Assembly (NCBI GenBank): GCA_964035545.1
Contig: OZ037767.1
Coordinates: 4,339,680 to 4,403,679 of the forward strand
DNA length: 64,000 bases
From: Bugula neritina
Taxonomy: Eukaryota > Bryozoa > Gymnolaemata > Cheilostomatida > Bugulidae
Direction of reading: 5' to 3'
Notes under the pieces: generated by a model
Told to the model about the DNA's origin: nothing
Databases searched by the model: none
What the model saw: the letters and a program-made list of their open reading frames with translations, nothing else
Position numbers and translations under genes: made by a program
Part shown: in pieces, positions 25,930 through 46,200 of the stretch
Numbering within the stretch: the first letter of the stretch is position 1
How the letters are laid out: each line of letters begins with the position of its first letter

Positions 25930-28900
25930 ATGCCTTTTAGCAGGTCTAAACTGAAGATTTCCTTTATCATAATATGCCTGGTGCTGGTGTTTTACTATTG
26001 GCTCATGCTAAAGGCTACGGGCTTGTTTGCAGTTGAACCTACTTCATCGTATTCTTTAAAAATTGTGAAATCCAAAGAAGCAGTAGAGCTCAATGAGCAG
26101 GTTGGGGTTGAGGCTATTGAGCAAGATTTGGAGGAAGCTGGTAGGCCATCAGCTAGTCTAACAGTTTTAGTCAAAATAGGTGTTGATTTGTTCTACTGAG
26201 TAATAGCAATGTTTACTGAGGGTTGCCAGATGTAGGCAAACGAAGAGAGAATTAAGATCATGTCTGTTTCCCTTATTGTTGTTACTCTGTTGTCTCTTCT
26301 TGCTGCCTCTCATGCTATGTTTCTTTAGATGTGTTTCTACTGCTGTAGAAAAGGATGTGCATAGGTTCGATGAACCAGAACCTCTCAACTGTCAGCTTTA
26401 TTCTGAAAATCGACCTTTTGTGAAATTTACCAAGACTGCAAAGTTTATGACCCCTCATGTCTGTCAGATATTTTGCCTGAAGAATAACTGTACATTTATG
26501 GGACTAACCGTAAGTTTCTGTTGCAGTGTCTAATTTGTAAACATTCTTCAGCGTAAGTACATGAGCATTCTACCCAACATTCACAATTTAATTGAAGTCT
26601 CATTTTCTATTTACTACAGAAAATGAAAACGGATTTATTGTTTTAAATGTTTAGCACTTGGAAACTTGATCATTTGCAAAAGCTCAAATTCCTACGTACT
26701 AAAACTTGTAATTATACAATAAAAATTCCAACCCACAGTGTATTTTCAGTTTCTTCTTTTCCTTCTAAAGCTTGTAACTCGTATGTATGAACATACATTT
26801 TTAATTCGTGTCAATTTGATTAACCGTGAGTTACAATGCCATGTCTGTGTTATTTAGAGGGGAGATACCTGCATCTGTGCAAACCAAAATGGTGCCGGAT
26901 ATGTTCAGAAAGATAGCGATTGCAAACTGCCATGTAGCGGCAATTCTGTGAAGCATTGCGGTGGCATAGATACTGTCAGCATGTATCGAATTGGTAATCA
27001 TGAATATCTGTAATACTAGTGATAGTATCTAAGTTAACTTTGAAAAAGTATAACTTATTAAAAATATTACATTATGAATTTTATTTGAATTTAGACAAAT
27101 AATAGTAAATAATACTCTTTGGGCTTGAATAATTTCAATATATTTGTTTTATTTATTTAAATACCAGCCTAGTTGCATTAGAAGTAAATCTGTTTATTTG
27201 TCACTTGATAATTAAAGTCAAACTTCAATCTTGTAAAAATATGACCAATGATAATGTCATAGACTTGGGTATCAGACAAAGTGTTTATCTGTTGCACTAA
27301 TATTATGAGGAAGTATAATTAAAAAAATTTTTTTAATTTTTTTTCCTGAAAAATGCCTGCTGTGGAAATAATTTGTGAGCATATAAAGAGCTAGACTAAC
27401 TACTAACTACTTCTGCGATTGTTTTCCACAGACACTGCCAATGGTAGCTCCACCTGGTCAACTTGGATGAGAGTCCCGCTAGGTGCAGACAACTCCGTGA
27501 GGACTCGGTACAGGAAGTGCTTAAGGCTCGTAGACGAACCAACATCCTGTTCGGCTGAGCTTGACAAGGATTTTACTAATGCAGGTTTGGCATTGTGTAT
27601 ATTGTACATACATGTTTACTTCTTAATTCTGGCGACTCACAGGTTTTAGTTGTAAAAAGCTCGTCGTTTTCATTCAACTTCAAGTAAGCTAATATTTTGT
27701 TTTCAATTTCCCTGTTTAGCATTATTTGAGCTGGAGATTTAAAATAAAACATAATTGTTTAAAAAGGTATCATTTGATTCCGGAAGTGCATTTGGGAAGA
27801 AATTTTTGCTCTTTCAGGCCATGGAATTTTTTTTGATACACATACATACATACATATATACATACATATATACATACACACATACATACATACATACACA
27901 CATACATACATGCATACATACATTCACGAATACATACATACACGCATACACGCATACATACATACATACATACATACATACACACATACATATCTGATTC
28001 CTGAGCCTATAATCTAAACCTTGACCTTAGTAGTGCCCACCATTTATCAAATAATTTATTTTGTAGGTGATGGTGAGCTAGACTCTAAGATCAAAAACAA
28101 CCTGATTGGTTGTTTTACTTCTTACAGTTTTGCTATGACAGATGAAACTCCACCCAAGTATATTAAACTTACAATCCCTGCGTCTAATGGAGATTCTTGT
28201 TTGAAGGAATGTTCCTCCACATCGTCAAAATACGCTGTGTTTGTGGTGAGTATTGTATTTATTCTGCATTTACACTACTTTACTTCCACTGCTTACTAAT
28301 TTATTTACTATTCTACTTATTACTCTGCTTGTGTTTCTATGTTTATGTTACTTCACTTGCATTGCCAGGCTTACTTCTAGAATATATGTAACCAATCTAT
28401 CATATTAAAAACATTTTACTGGCAGAACGGTGGCTGACCAACTTATTGTCTTGAGCTGCATGCTTTGCTACAAGCTTCGGTCTCTGTTATGTTGCTTGGG
28501 CCTGGTTCTTACCCCTCTATAGTTATTTACAGTTGCTATAGTTACTATAGCAACTATAGTTGCTATAGTAACTATAGTAACTATAGTAGCTATAGTTACT
28601 ATAGTTACTATTGTTGCTATGATTACTTATAGAACTTTATTATATTTACTTATAGTTGCTATAGTTACTTATAGTTGTTATAGTAATTATAGTTGCTATA
28701 ATTACTTATAGTTGCTATAGTTATTTACAGTTGTTATAGTAACTATAGTTGTTATATTTACTTATAGTTGTCGTTTGGTGTAACATTTACACATTAACAA
28801 GAACTATGCACCAAGTTGTATATTTTATTAGTTATCCCATAATATGATATGTTGTTAAACCTTCTTGCCTATTTTCCATGTTCTGTTTAGTCAGAGTTTG

Positions 28901-31900
28901 GATTCAGCGGTAAGTTGTTCAGCTCACTTGTTTTGCATGTCAACTCCTACTGTCGGTAGAGGGTGCTTCCTGTTTAGTGGCAGATATGGCATAACAGCCT
29001 TGCTAGGTGCTTGAGGTGCTCTTCTGGTTTGTAGTACATACAGTAGCTAGAATGGCTGTCATAATAGAATTGTGATTTGTGCTGCATACGCTCTGTAAAC
29101 ATATAAATGTAATAAACAGAATAGCTGTATGGGCATGGTATATGCTTTACAATAATTTAGTAATTGGCAGATGTATGATCAGGTTTGGTATATAAACAAT
29201 GAATTGTCGCCTCTCTACTGTTGTATGTGTTATTTGTCTGTACACAGGAAGGCCAATGCTATTGCACTACCAGTCTGGGCTGGTCCCAGCCAGCCGACAC
29301 TTGCGTCTACCAGTTTGGGGCCATCGTTTACTCTGTTACACCCATCTCTGATAACAGTGTAACTTTAGTGGTAAGTGACTTCAATTGTGTCTGCAGCAGT
29401 TTGTGTGGTGGCTATTGTGTTGTTGCTATAGTAATTAATGTGGCAGTTGCTGTAGTTGTTACTGTAGTGGTTGCTGTGGTAGTTACTGTGGTGTTATCTA
29501 GTAGTAGCCTAAAGGTGTGATGTTAAACATCGACTTTTCAATATAAAATTTGCAAAATATTTTTGGATCATTTTTATTTTTATATTATTGTGGTGTGTGA
29601 AACACAAATAGGAATGTTGTTATAACATACAGGGTTCTTTCGATCAGAAGTAAAAAGTGTGTGCATTATATTAGTTGCCTAAGTATTGTATAGCTTTATT
29701 TCACTCTCATATTTCTATTCTCGCGAATCAGCTGTTGCGGACGTCTGCTTTTCACAGCCAACGTCTGCGTCAATATCCACTCCTTCACTCATTCTGTGGG
29801 GAGTATTTTCATGGATATTTGTTGAAAATATATGTGCTTTGAAAGTTTTACAGTTTTTGATTTAGTTTTATTTTTATGAAATTTACCAATACACAAGCTT
29901 ACCAGGCTTGATGTGTTGGTTAATGCAACTGTCCTAATGTCGGCTACTATTTTAATGTTTGAATAACAAAAATTTTAGCATTTTTTTTCAAAGAGGCAAT
30001 TTTGTTACTGGACATTTTTAGCCGATACTAAGACTGATCGGTATAACTACTTTAAAGTCTTGGGCTACTAGCATTAGATCACCATGGCAACGGTGTAGCT
30101 AATTCCTTTATTTTAAGTTTTTATATGCTATATACTCAAGAGGACTTTGCCAACTCGGCTTTATATAAAAATTAGCTTACTTCTGCTTTCTAGTTTGAGA
30201 AAAGACGAACAAAGCTGAAAGTTGGAGTCGTTGCCTATTTCAGAGGAGGAAGTACCTTAGCCTCTTCTCTCTTCTACCTCCATCAAGGTTCGTCTAATAC
30301 GCGGGCGGTGCTCTTGCGCTCCTCTTACAGCATGTTAGAACAGAACTACACAATTGTATAATACTGAAGAGGTGGTTATATTCTGCAGGTAGCCTCTCAG
30401 TCTATGAAATTGACAAGTTATTAGGCAACAAATGGCCAAATGTTGCTGTGATGGGAGCTGAAAATGAGAGAAGTGAACTGTTTCTGTCTAAGGTATTTAT
30501 ACGACATCAGTTTAGCCTGCATGCATTGCTCTCTGCTGCCTTTCTGCTGCCATTCTGGTGTGCATCTCAACTAGCTGCGGTGCTATCGCAACAATGTTTT
30601 TTGGTCTCAATTTTATGTATTTTCCCTTCAACTTTAGTCTAGATATAACAAAAATTAAGCAGGTTATACGCGTGCTGTGCAGTATTATTGTTTTATGCTG
30701 TAGATATTATCTTTTCTTTTACCGCATTGGCCATAATTTATGTGTTGCAGATATACCCTGCATGGTTCTATTGCGATTCCACAGCATTGCCCGGCATTTT
30801 CTACAGATTATACCCAAAATCAGGCGATAAATTCAATACTGGATTAGAAAGCCTGGAGGCATGCCAACGTAAAGTTAAAATTACGGAAGGTATGTTTGCC
30901 TGTCTGTAACAGTTCCATAGCTATGTGTAGATAAATGTACTTGGCAAGGTGTGTGCTCGTTGGTACAACTAGATAGATGGCCGCTGCAACTATTGCTCTC
31001 TGTTTGGAGCTGTTATCTCACAGTTTGACTATCCGACCTGCAATTTGTTAGACTGAAGCTAATTACATAATTATACCATATCCTTTAAAATCAAGTTGAG
31101 TATTGAGTATGTCGTAAATGTCAACTTAAGCATTGAGTATAACTTAAGCAATTTATCAATTTTGTGATAAGTATCGTGAGTTTTGTTCTGATTTTCCCAA
31201 AAAATAGAAACCAGAATATGGTAGATTTTTTAAATTGGTTAACTCATGCACTTTAATCCATAGCTACTGATTTGTAAACAGTAATGTTTATAAAACTTTC
31301 TTCAAGTCTGTCAATGACACCGACGGAGGTAATTAGCATATGTTGATATAAGTTGGTATGACACTACAGTTGGCAGTCTCTGCGCCGTCTATGTCAAGGA
31401 GAAATGTCTCATGTCACCAATAGTGTCCACTAAGACGGTTAGGATTCTACACGCCGGTACACTGGCAAATGCTGTCAAACTATACTCTGATATTCAATTC
31501 ATATACGTGGTAAGTGCCAGTAGCCTCTCTTTGAGAGGTAATTTACTGTGAGACTCGTTTTAGCAAAATATCGAGTAATTAACAAGATAATAAATAGTTA
31601 AATATATAGTTATAAATACATACAAGGTAATAAACTCTGTTTAAATGCTGTTTTTCTGCAACTATTCAAACTGGCACCGTAGATGTACTATTCTTAAAAG
31701 TCTTTACAAAGCTTCTCATTTTCTAATAATGATTCACTGGTTGGCCCATGCAACATTCACAATGATAATTCAGTGCAACTTAACTGCGGGTGGTTACTCA
31801 ACGTTTCCGTCTTTTGTGTTTAGTTGCGAGATCCCCGGGCTATGCAGGCGTCGCGCGTTTCTATGATCAAATGGTATGAGGAGGACCAAGTCAGTCGCCT

Positions 31901-32799
31901 TCGAGATTTGTGTTGGGAAATAAAGGAGCTGCATGGAGTGTTTGGGACAGGCAGGAACACCCACGTAGTTCACTATGAGGACATGGCCACGGATATTGTA
32001 GCCTCAGCTACCCAACTCTACAAGTAGGCTGTTGCTTCAGTTGTGTTGTAAAATTTAGCTAAGGATTTAGTAGCATATTTGACTAATGCAGGTGTTAGAC
32101 AGGCTTTGCATCACAATGGTCTGTTCTCAAATGAATATATGCTTGGTTAATATTTGGTCTGCTGTGCCAAGTTGTGATCTCTTTTTTCACAAAGTTTTTG
32201 CTAGTCGATATGGCTATAATTTATGGTGACAGTTCTATTATGTGCCACACCCATTGGATCATATATTATGAATTCATTGATTTTAGAAACATTCAGAACA
32301 GATAAACTTTTGTGACAAAGCTAATGGCGATTATTATTGTACTATTTTTTGTTGCATAATTTTACTGTAAGACTTCACTTCACCAACTTATATAATGATA
32401 TTTTTTATTATGAAAAAGTAGTTTTCAAAATATAAACAGATGAGGTACATACACTGTTTTCGGTTGTGTCGGTTGATACACTAATACTGCATTATTGCGT
32501 AAACATGATATTTGAATCTTATGTTTGTCACTCGGAATACTGCTGATTGTAGAGAGACGAATGTCACTTTGACAGGAGAGCTGTTGGAGAAATTGAAACA
32601 GCTGACGGGAGAAGGTGCAGTTCGCAAGTCGAATTTCGACGTTGTTCAGGAAGACCCGAAATCCCGCATCGGCTCGTGGGTGCATAACAAGAAGATGTTT
32701 GGTCAAATAAAAACTGCAGATTCTTCTGAAGAGTGTGTTGAAGTGTTTAGATATTATTCAAGTTATTATAAACCTTTGACTAAAATTCTTTCTTCATAA
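25930..32799 (+). CDS. WSC-domain carbohydrate sulfotransferase (type II Golgi membrane protein)
   Basis: Predicted PAPS-dependent Golgi carbohydrate sulfotransferase. Exons: 25930-26179, 26349-26509, 26858-26993, 27432-27584, 28067-28245, 29248-29370, 30194-30287, 30389-30492, 30751-30889, 31370-31509, 31824-32023, 32553-32799; phases agree, 641 residues. Residues about 9-31 form a signal anchor (SFIIICLVLVFYYWLML). A WSC domain (about 95-180) has VCQIFCLKNNCTFMGL, DTCICAN and KHCGGIDTVSMY. Exon 4 is a thrombospondin-1-like segment (SSTWSTW, RTRYRKC). A second WSC-like domain (about 240-330) has CLKECSSTSSKYAVF and GQCYC. The sulfotransferase part has a 5'-PSB-like VVAYFRGGSTLASSLFYLH, a 3'-PSB YVLRDPRAMQASR and the motif VHYEDMATD, as in the CHST (GlcNAc/chondroitin 6-O) family. 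WSCD1/2 also join WSC to a sulfotransferase. The exact glycan substrate is unknown. Confidence 0.87.
27838..27990. repeat. (CATA)n microsatellite
   Basis: About 150 bp of CATACATA with CACA and CATG interruptions, in the intron between exons 27584 and 28067 of the sulfotransferase gene. Y/C/M/V- and H/T/Y/I-only open frames here are repeat artefacts. Confidence 0.92.
28520..28775. repeat. CTATAGTTA/G repeat with inverted units
   Basis: Array of 8-10-bp units such as CTATAGTTGCTATAGTAA; CTATAG is itself palindromic, so the array folds on itself. In the intron between 28245 and 29248. Confidence 0.85.
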
Positions 32800-33855
32800 C
32801 AGTTTAGGTTTATTGCTTTAAGTGTTCCCTATCGACTTTTGGCTGTTATAATATGCAATCATGATATTTGTGTTCAGGAAAAGCTTTCATACCCTTTTGA
32901 ATGATTTATTACCGCATCTTCCATTTCTCATAACCTTGTTAAACAATTATGATAACAATTTTTTACTATTTTATGCTCTGTTTCTAAATTATTGCAATTT
33001 TTGCATCATTTGTGAGATTATAATGTTGTGCTAACCTGGTTAGAGATGTAGTATTGTTAACTCGCTGTTCATTGGCTAATACAAACAGCTTGGATAGTCA
33101 CAATCATTTCTCGGGTTTTTATCGGTCACATGCAAGTTGAAATTATATAAAGATTTTGGGCGTTTAACTGCCAGTTTTAGTGAAAGTGTGTGAATTTTTC
33201 TACTCGACTAAACTCTAGTTATTCTTATTTTATCATTTATTTTTACTATGAGCATGTTGACCTTTTTTCCTTTTATAATATGCTGGGTCTGTAGATCTTT
33301 TGTCATAATAGGTATTGTGCATTCTTTATATTTATCTTTTTCTTGTACTGCTGGAGCTCTAGATGGCAATTGGTTTATTTTAAAGGTTGTCATCTTCAGT
33401 TTTCTACATTATAGTTTACTTTTTCTTAAAATGCAATTATATGTATATTTTCATTTTTCAAGTTTTCAGATCTCTGACTTTAGAAAATTTACTTATTGAA
33501 ATTAAAACCTCCCTCAATATCAGAACTAGTTTGTTTTATAACCTTTGACCTTTCATAATTAAATTTATTTATCAATTTTCAAAAGTATAAAGCACTTGAA
33601 TGTAAAGGACCCTTAACATCTCCGAATCTCTGAGAAATATTATGAACATTACAGTTGTACTTGACATTAACAAAAAATAAACATAATTATACTAAATTTT
33701 CTAGAATAATAAATCACTTAAAATCTGAATAGTAGAAATTATATTAACTTATAAAATATATACATAGGCACGTGAAATAAGGCTATTTATGGAAGGCAGC
33801 AAAACTGACCCAATTTGTACAGAATTTATGAAAAACAAAAAAGCTCAGTTTTTAT
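32800..33855. other. Convergent 3' ends of the sulfotransferase gene and ANKEF1
   Basis: About 1 kb shared 3' flank. Short open frames on both strands between 33208 and 33499 have no recognisable family. I see no further gene. Confidence 0.5.

Positions 33856-33856
<1 letters not shown>
33851..33856 (-). terminator. Poly(A) signal overlapping the ANKEF1 stop codon
   Basis: Minus strand reads GAT TGA ATAAAA, so AATAAA starts with the last A of the stop codon. If used, the 3' UTR would be only about 15-30 nt. Confidence 0.5.
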
Positions 33857-40591
<6,735 letters not shown>

Positions 40592-41730
40592 TTTAAACTA
40601 TTATGTATGTGCTAGATGGGTAATTGTGCCTCTACAGACTTATATGCTGAGAAGGTTTATGTGCCAGACATGCAGGGTCAAATAGAACTACCTTTAAAAC
40701 AGTTGGTAAAAAAATAATGGGTACATAAAGTAAACAACAATTTTATGGTACAACACTGAATAAATAGAACTTTGTTCAAATCAATATATAGTTTTATTTA
40801 TAAATTTTGAAACTGCTGTATAATTTAGTAATCAAGGCTCTCACTAAAACATAGTATTTTTGCTTTTAAATAAACATTTACTTTTTTTGCCATAAACTTA
40901 ATTAAAATTTAAAATTATGTCGAATAGTATGCTACCAATACTATGGTGATTTTAAATCACCAAGGACCAATCAAGTTCCACGGTTTAAAATAAAAAAGTT
41001 GTAAATTTATAAGAAAACCTAAATTCTACGACTACTGTAAATAAGCACAGGACTTTAAAAAATGCAAGAAAGTAAACTAGTTTCAACTTACATTTAATTA
41101 GTTTCATTTTCATAAATTTTAGAACATGGTGCTTCGAAATTGATGATGAAATAGTGACCATTAATTCTCAAAGTTAAAGTGAAAACTGTTTCAACTGTCC
41201 ATTCAACTTTGTTGTCCCATCCTCATAGCAACGAATGCCATTTCCGTTTCTTGTTTTGCAATGTCAAGGACATTCCTCATAGTCTAGCACTTTGTGTTTT
41301 CTGCACTTGTTTTTATATTTACGTTATCAGTCGTTAAATGTATGCAGTTTAGTTAACTATAGCCTGACGTGTAAAATTTTCTAACCAGGTAGAATTAATT
41401 GAACTAAACCCACCGCCTATCAGTGTATAATAATATTAAGGTATAAATAATTGGGTATTAATATTTATGTTACTGTTATTATTAGCATAACTGCTCATAC
41501 TCATACTGTAATTTTAGATAGAACTTTGATTTAATCTAAATCATTAAATTAAAATTGAGTGCATTGTTATTTAAGTTTCAATTTGAACATCAACATGAAT
41601 TTCAATTTTAATTTACAATAAATTTAATTAATATTATAGTTATATATTATAATAAATAATAATAATAATATTTATTGAAATTAAAGTGATTAAATTTAAT
41701 ATTAATAATATTTTTATTGTTGGTATAGTA

Positions 41731-41888
41731 ATAAATACCCCGGAAAGTTTTATCCAAACTAGGGCCCAAACACTAGGACAGCCAAGATCAGTCAGCACCA
41801 ATAATAACTGCTATTATAACAGCTTCTTGCCACGGACAATCCGTGACCTTAAAGGGAACAATCCTTGCAAGACTAATTTACACACAGA
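41731..41888 (+). mobile_element. Relic of a non-LTR retrotransposon ORF2 C-terminus
   Basis: The plus-strand frame reads TRAQTLGQPRSVSTNNNCYY and NSFLPRTIRDL. This matches the common C-terminal signature of LINE reverse transcriptases (YxxSFFPRTIRDWNxLP), with the W-N-x-L-P part lost. No RT core or endonuclease is nearby; it looks like a 5'-truncated, decayed copy. Confidence 0.6.
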
Positions 41889-42239
41889 ATAATCTAAACA
41901 TTGACAGGTTAACTTACCTGTACTAATAAACAATATTGCAACACACACTGCAACCAATTTATGGACTATTGTATGCATTTTACTTTCTGACCAACCGTAA
42001 ACATATGAGGCATGCCGCTTCTGCTACCTAGTGGCCTAGCATGATTGTAATCTGGAGGTAACTGGAGGTAACTGGAGGTAATAGTATTGATATTCTCATA
42101 ATCAATATCATTCAATCAATCATTCAGTGCCAATGTGAATCACTGAATGTGAGTGTGACTGAAAATGAATGCACAATTACAGTCACTATGACTATCACAG
42201 TATCAGAATGAGAATGTATCACTACCAGTATGTAATAAT

Positions 42240-42660
42240 GATAATTTTCAATTGTAGTATTAGTCATAATTATTTACTAAAAGTAATCTTAGTACTAATA
42301 GTAATACTAATAGTAATAGTAAATTACTATTAGTATTAAATATAATGAAATAAGTACTAAAATTATATCTATTGGCTACTACTAAATATAATACCTTTAC
42401 CATTAGTAAAACTCAATGAATTTATGATCACGAAATGTATTTATTTGTAATACTAATATTCTAAGTAGAATACTGTAAGTGCCATAGTTATACTAATAGT
42501 AATTGGAATACTAATACTAGTAATACTAATACTAATAATAATTGTTTAATAGTAATAAACGTTAGTAATGCCAATAGTAATAGTATTTTTGCATTAGCTG
42601 GTGTAATAATAGTAATACTAACATATTAATAGTAAAATTGAAACCAATCATTATTATACT
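42240..42660. repeat. TACTAATAGTAA-type repeat block
   Basis: Many direct and inverted copies of ACTAATAGTAATA and AGTATTACTA, like the block at 12530-13080. Just before it, CTGGAGGTAA is repeated three times at about 42052-42082. Confidence 0.75.
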
Positions 42661-43491
42661 AGTAACATAATAAAACTCGAGTAAAGCTGTTGCCAAATTT
42701 AAATTTTAATTGAAGTAAATAATTAATTGTTGTACTGAGTAAATTTTATACACTTGATGCAATACTCATCATACCCATGCCCATTTTAGTAAAATCAAAG
42801 TGGTAGAATATATATAATTATCATGGGACTATCACTTAATTATAGGTTTCCGAGAACTAAAAAACACTCATGCAATAAACTTGCGTGGGTTTATTTAGAG
42901 AAGTTAGAAGTACAAGAACTTAGATCCAAACTTGTACTTTTGAATCAGGGAAATCTGTTGGTGCATGATTTTTGTACCCTAATCACAACCAGCTAGTCAT
43001 ATACAAGCCGACTAAGGATTGCAATCTATTGAGGGGGACTACTAGTTACAGATTCTGGGGCTGAATAATAAAATAATTGCACAAACATAAACTGAAAAGT
43101 TCAAATCACTAGTTATTATTGCAGGATCAAATTTTATAATTATTTTACAGATGTTTTACACTGTTAGTGATTTGCCTTTATTTTTATAGTTAAATTAGAT
43201 ATTTGAAGTATTCGTGATAGTATCACTTATCAATTAATACTATGCACACACTGTTTATGATAATTAAGATTCTGACTGCTGTAATGTTAGTTTTTACTGA
43301 AAGTCATTTTTGCAAAAAACTAAAATTTTCAATATATTGCTGAGGTAGAATATTTTGATCGTTTCCGTTTTGTAGTTGGATATTTTAATGTGTCATCATA
43401 AAATTCGCACTATAGACTTATTTCGTAAGAATAATATCATAGTTTGTGATATATACATTTATTGTTGTAGACTAGTATTCAATTATTGAAA

Positions 43492-44928
43492 ATGAGTTCC
43501 TGGACTGTAGTAACTGGTACATTTGTGCTGCTGCTGTGTACTTTGTACTTGGTGAGTGCAGCCGATAAAAAACTTCAGATTGGAGTGAAGAAAAGAATTA
43601 GCCCGGAAGATTGTAAAATAAAGTCAAAGAAAGGAGACAAACTAGAAATGCACTACACTGTAAGTTGTAGGGGTTATGTCCACATTGTGAAAAAAATTTC
43701 ATGCTATTTTTCTAAAGTTGCCGACATTTTAAACACAGTATGTTTTGAATTTTTAAAAACATTAGAATAATCTGAATTTTTTTTAAAACCAATTTTCTCT
43801 GAGTGACTAAGTAGTTTATAAATAACAATTTACTCACAAACACAAGTTTTGGTACAAGACTCACAGTAAACATAATTTTGCAAGTGCTTGCAAAACGTTC
43901 CTCTATGCTAAAGGAAACACAAACTAACTAGCAAAAACTTTCTTGTTAACAATTTCAGTCTCAGTGTATCAAGGAAATTTTGGTAGTAAATGAGAAATCC
44001 TATTTATTTACTCTCAAATGAGCTAAGATTTGGGCACAAGACTGGCTGTAAACATAGCAACAAGTGCTTGTAAAACGTTCTTCTATTCTTGTTAACAATA
44101 TGACAGTCTCAATGTATCAAGGAAATTTGGATAGTAAATGGGAACTCATTGTACCGTATGTTACTATAACTTGTATTGCAGGGTACTTTGGAGAGTAATG
44201 GTGAACAGTTTGATAGCAGTGTGGAAAGAGGACCATTTAGTTTTACTCTAGGTGTTGGACAGGTTATCAAAGGATGGGATCAAGGCCTCATTGGGTAAGA
44301 AGGTTGCACCACCATCAGTGCAGTCATTTTCGTTATACCTTTAGTTTACCAACTCACTGGTACCAGCATTCTGCTAAAAATAGGCACTTTTATATTCTTT
44401 GTACGCAACCGATTACCTCTGAAGTGTTGAAAGAGCATGTATTTGTATTGGGGTCTGTGTGCTGGTAAGAGTAGGCTACTTAAAGTTTTTTTTGTATCTA
44501 TGTGATGTACAATGGAAGTAATTAAAGGTTAGTTATAATTAGAAAGAGTACTGCTTTTAACCACAAAACTTTACAAAACTTGCCAGATGGCATTGGCTTA
44601 GAACTTCAAGATTAATTAAATCAGAATCAGAGCTAGTCCTGGTTGGCGAGTTTTATGGGGTAAGTTAGTTGGTTTTTCAAGGGACATAATTGTCTGCTAA
44701 CTCTCTCTCTATAGAGATTTTTAGGAATATATGAGATTTTTTCAAAATCAACCTGTGATAGAGGTACTATATCAATGTTGTAGAATGTGCGAAGGTGAGA
44801 AGAGAAAGTTGGTAATACCTCCAGAACTGGGCTATGGAGCAAATGGAGCTGGAGATAAGATCCCTGGTGGTGCCACTTTGGTTTTTGAAGTAGAGTTGCT
44901 CAAAATATCACGAAAAGAAGAACTGTAG
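43492..44928 (+). CDS. FKBP2: FK506-binding protein 2 (ER peptidyl-prolyl isomerase)
   Basis: FKBP2 (FKBP13) is an ER-lumenal peptidyl-prolyl cis-trans isomerase. Three exons: 43492-43659, 44182-44294, 44784-44928; phases agree, 141 residues (human 142). Residues 1-24 are a signal peptide ([20 protein letters not shown]). The mature protein begins [20 protein letters not shown], then [20 protein letters not shown] and [14 protein letters not shown]. The FK506-binding residues of the domain are visible in [20 protein letters not shown], then [28 protein letters not shown]. The C-terminus is RKEEL, an ER-retrieval-like ending comparable to RTEL in human. The ATG at 43492 is the only good start before the signal peptide. 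Divergent from ANKEF1 and convergent with STIP1. Confidence 0.97.
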
Positions 44929-46200
44929 CCCAATGGTGGCAAACTTATAGCTAGTGCAATCTCTTAAGCAGTACTCATTGTTTCAATATATTAATTTGAT
45001 ATCTCAACTTGTCCAGGTTGTATTATTGTAAGCTGCGTATTTCAGAATGAACTACACATTTATAAATTGTCTATTGAGTTTAATAACATCACTAGAATCA
45101 TAAATGAATATATATGATAACAAAAACGTATACACAGGGGTTAATAGGAAGCTTGAAAAAGCTGCTAAGTTTTAAAATACCAGCACAGCAAATTGCCAAC
45201 ATTGTTCTTCTACCAGTGTAGATATCCATAAATTTTATACAGCTAACAATATACATACTACATGACTAGGAATATAAACTACACATGTTTGAAGATAACA
45301 TGGCAATATTCATTGAAGAGTAGGAATTATCACTAGAGTTATGTTTAGCGAAGAGCTATCAAACCAGACTCAATCAACTTTTGGATCTTTGAAGCTATTG
45401 CTGGGTTCTGTAGATGCCTACAACAATAAGTTTAGAGTTCAAAACCGTAGCAGCAAAGCAAGAACCGGCTCATTTCTAATGCAGAAGAAATCAAAATTGA
45501 ATTTTTTCGCACAGGGTGCCAATATGAGTAAACCGGTCACATTTTTTATAACAGAATGTGTAGCATAGAGTTACAGTAATAACTATAATTGCTTTCATCA
45601 TGCCTCATCAGGAACTGTCAATTATTCAGTCATACTAATAAAGATTGTGAAGTCAATCATTCCAATTGCCTTGGCAGTTGCACCATCAACTTGGTAACAA
45701 TTGGAAGTGAAAATCTGTACCATCACAGCAGATGCTTAAAAACATGATTGCGTTCAACTTTGCTTGAAACAAAAATAATGAAAACATTCAACAATCTAAA
45801 TGCTTGAATTATTGCTATTAATATTCCTAATGTAAAAATTAACTTTGAAAAGATGCGTTGCTTTATCATTCTTTGATGTAACAACTCTGTTTAAAACTTC
45901 ATTTTTCACTTCTGCTTTGCAGATTTCAATTTTGCATTTGAATTGATTTAAAATTTCCATAAACTATTCAATATGTACCATTTCCAAGTGAATGTTTACT
46001 AGCTGGGGTTAAAGTCACGTCGAGTACTTGCCAACTTGAAACTTGCTAAAACTCAACTCGCCTTTCTAAAACTTTTGCTTTAGCTACTTGTTAAACAAAT
46101 TGATTTTCAATATAACTACTGACTGGCTACAATAAGAGTTGTTTAAAATTTAGGTCAACCAACGACTAAGTTGTGTTAATAAAAGAGATGACAATTCTAC
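44929..46200. other. Convergent flank between FKBP2 and STIP1
   Basis: About 1.3 kb, no family-like exon. An open frame at 45341-45568 (plus) has no recognised homology and is probably in the FKBP2 3' flank. Confidence 0.45.

Larger units (their letters stand above)
40592..43491. other. Divergent intergenic region between ANKEF1 and FKBP2
   Basis: About 2.9 kb. Contains a LINE ORF2 relic (41731-41888) and TACTAATAGTAA-type repeats (about 42240-42660); otherwise no coding signature. Promoters of both genes must lie at its ends. Confidence 0.45.

Noticed and set aside
27755-27997. Open frames with H-T-Y-I or Y-V-C-M repeats
   Set aside because: Translation of a CATA microsatellite inside an intron.
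28891-28909. 19-nt candidate exon (SEFGFS) with good acceptor and donor between the second-WSC exons
   Set aside because: It would shift the frame, while direct joining of 28245 to 29248 keeps phase 0 and the WSC spacing. It could only be a poison or alternative exon.
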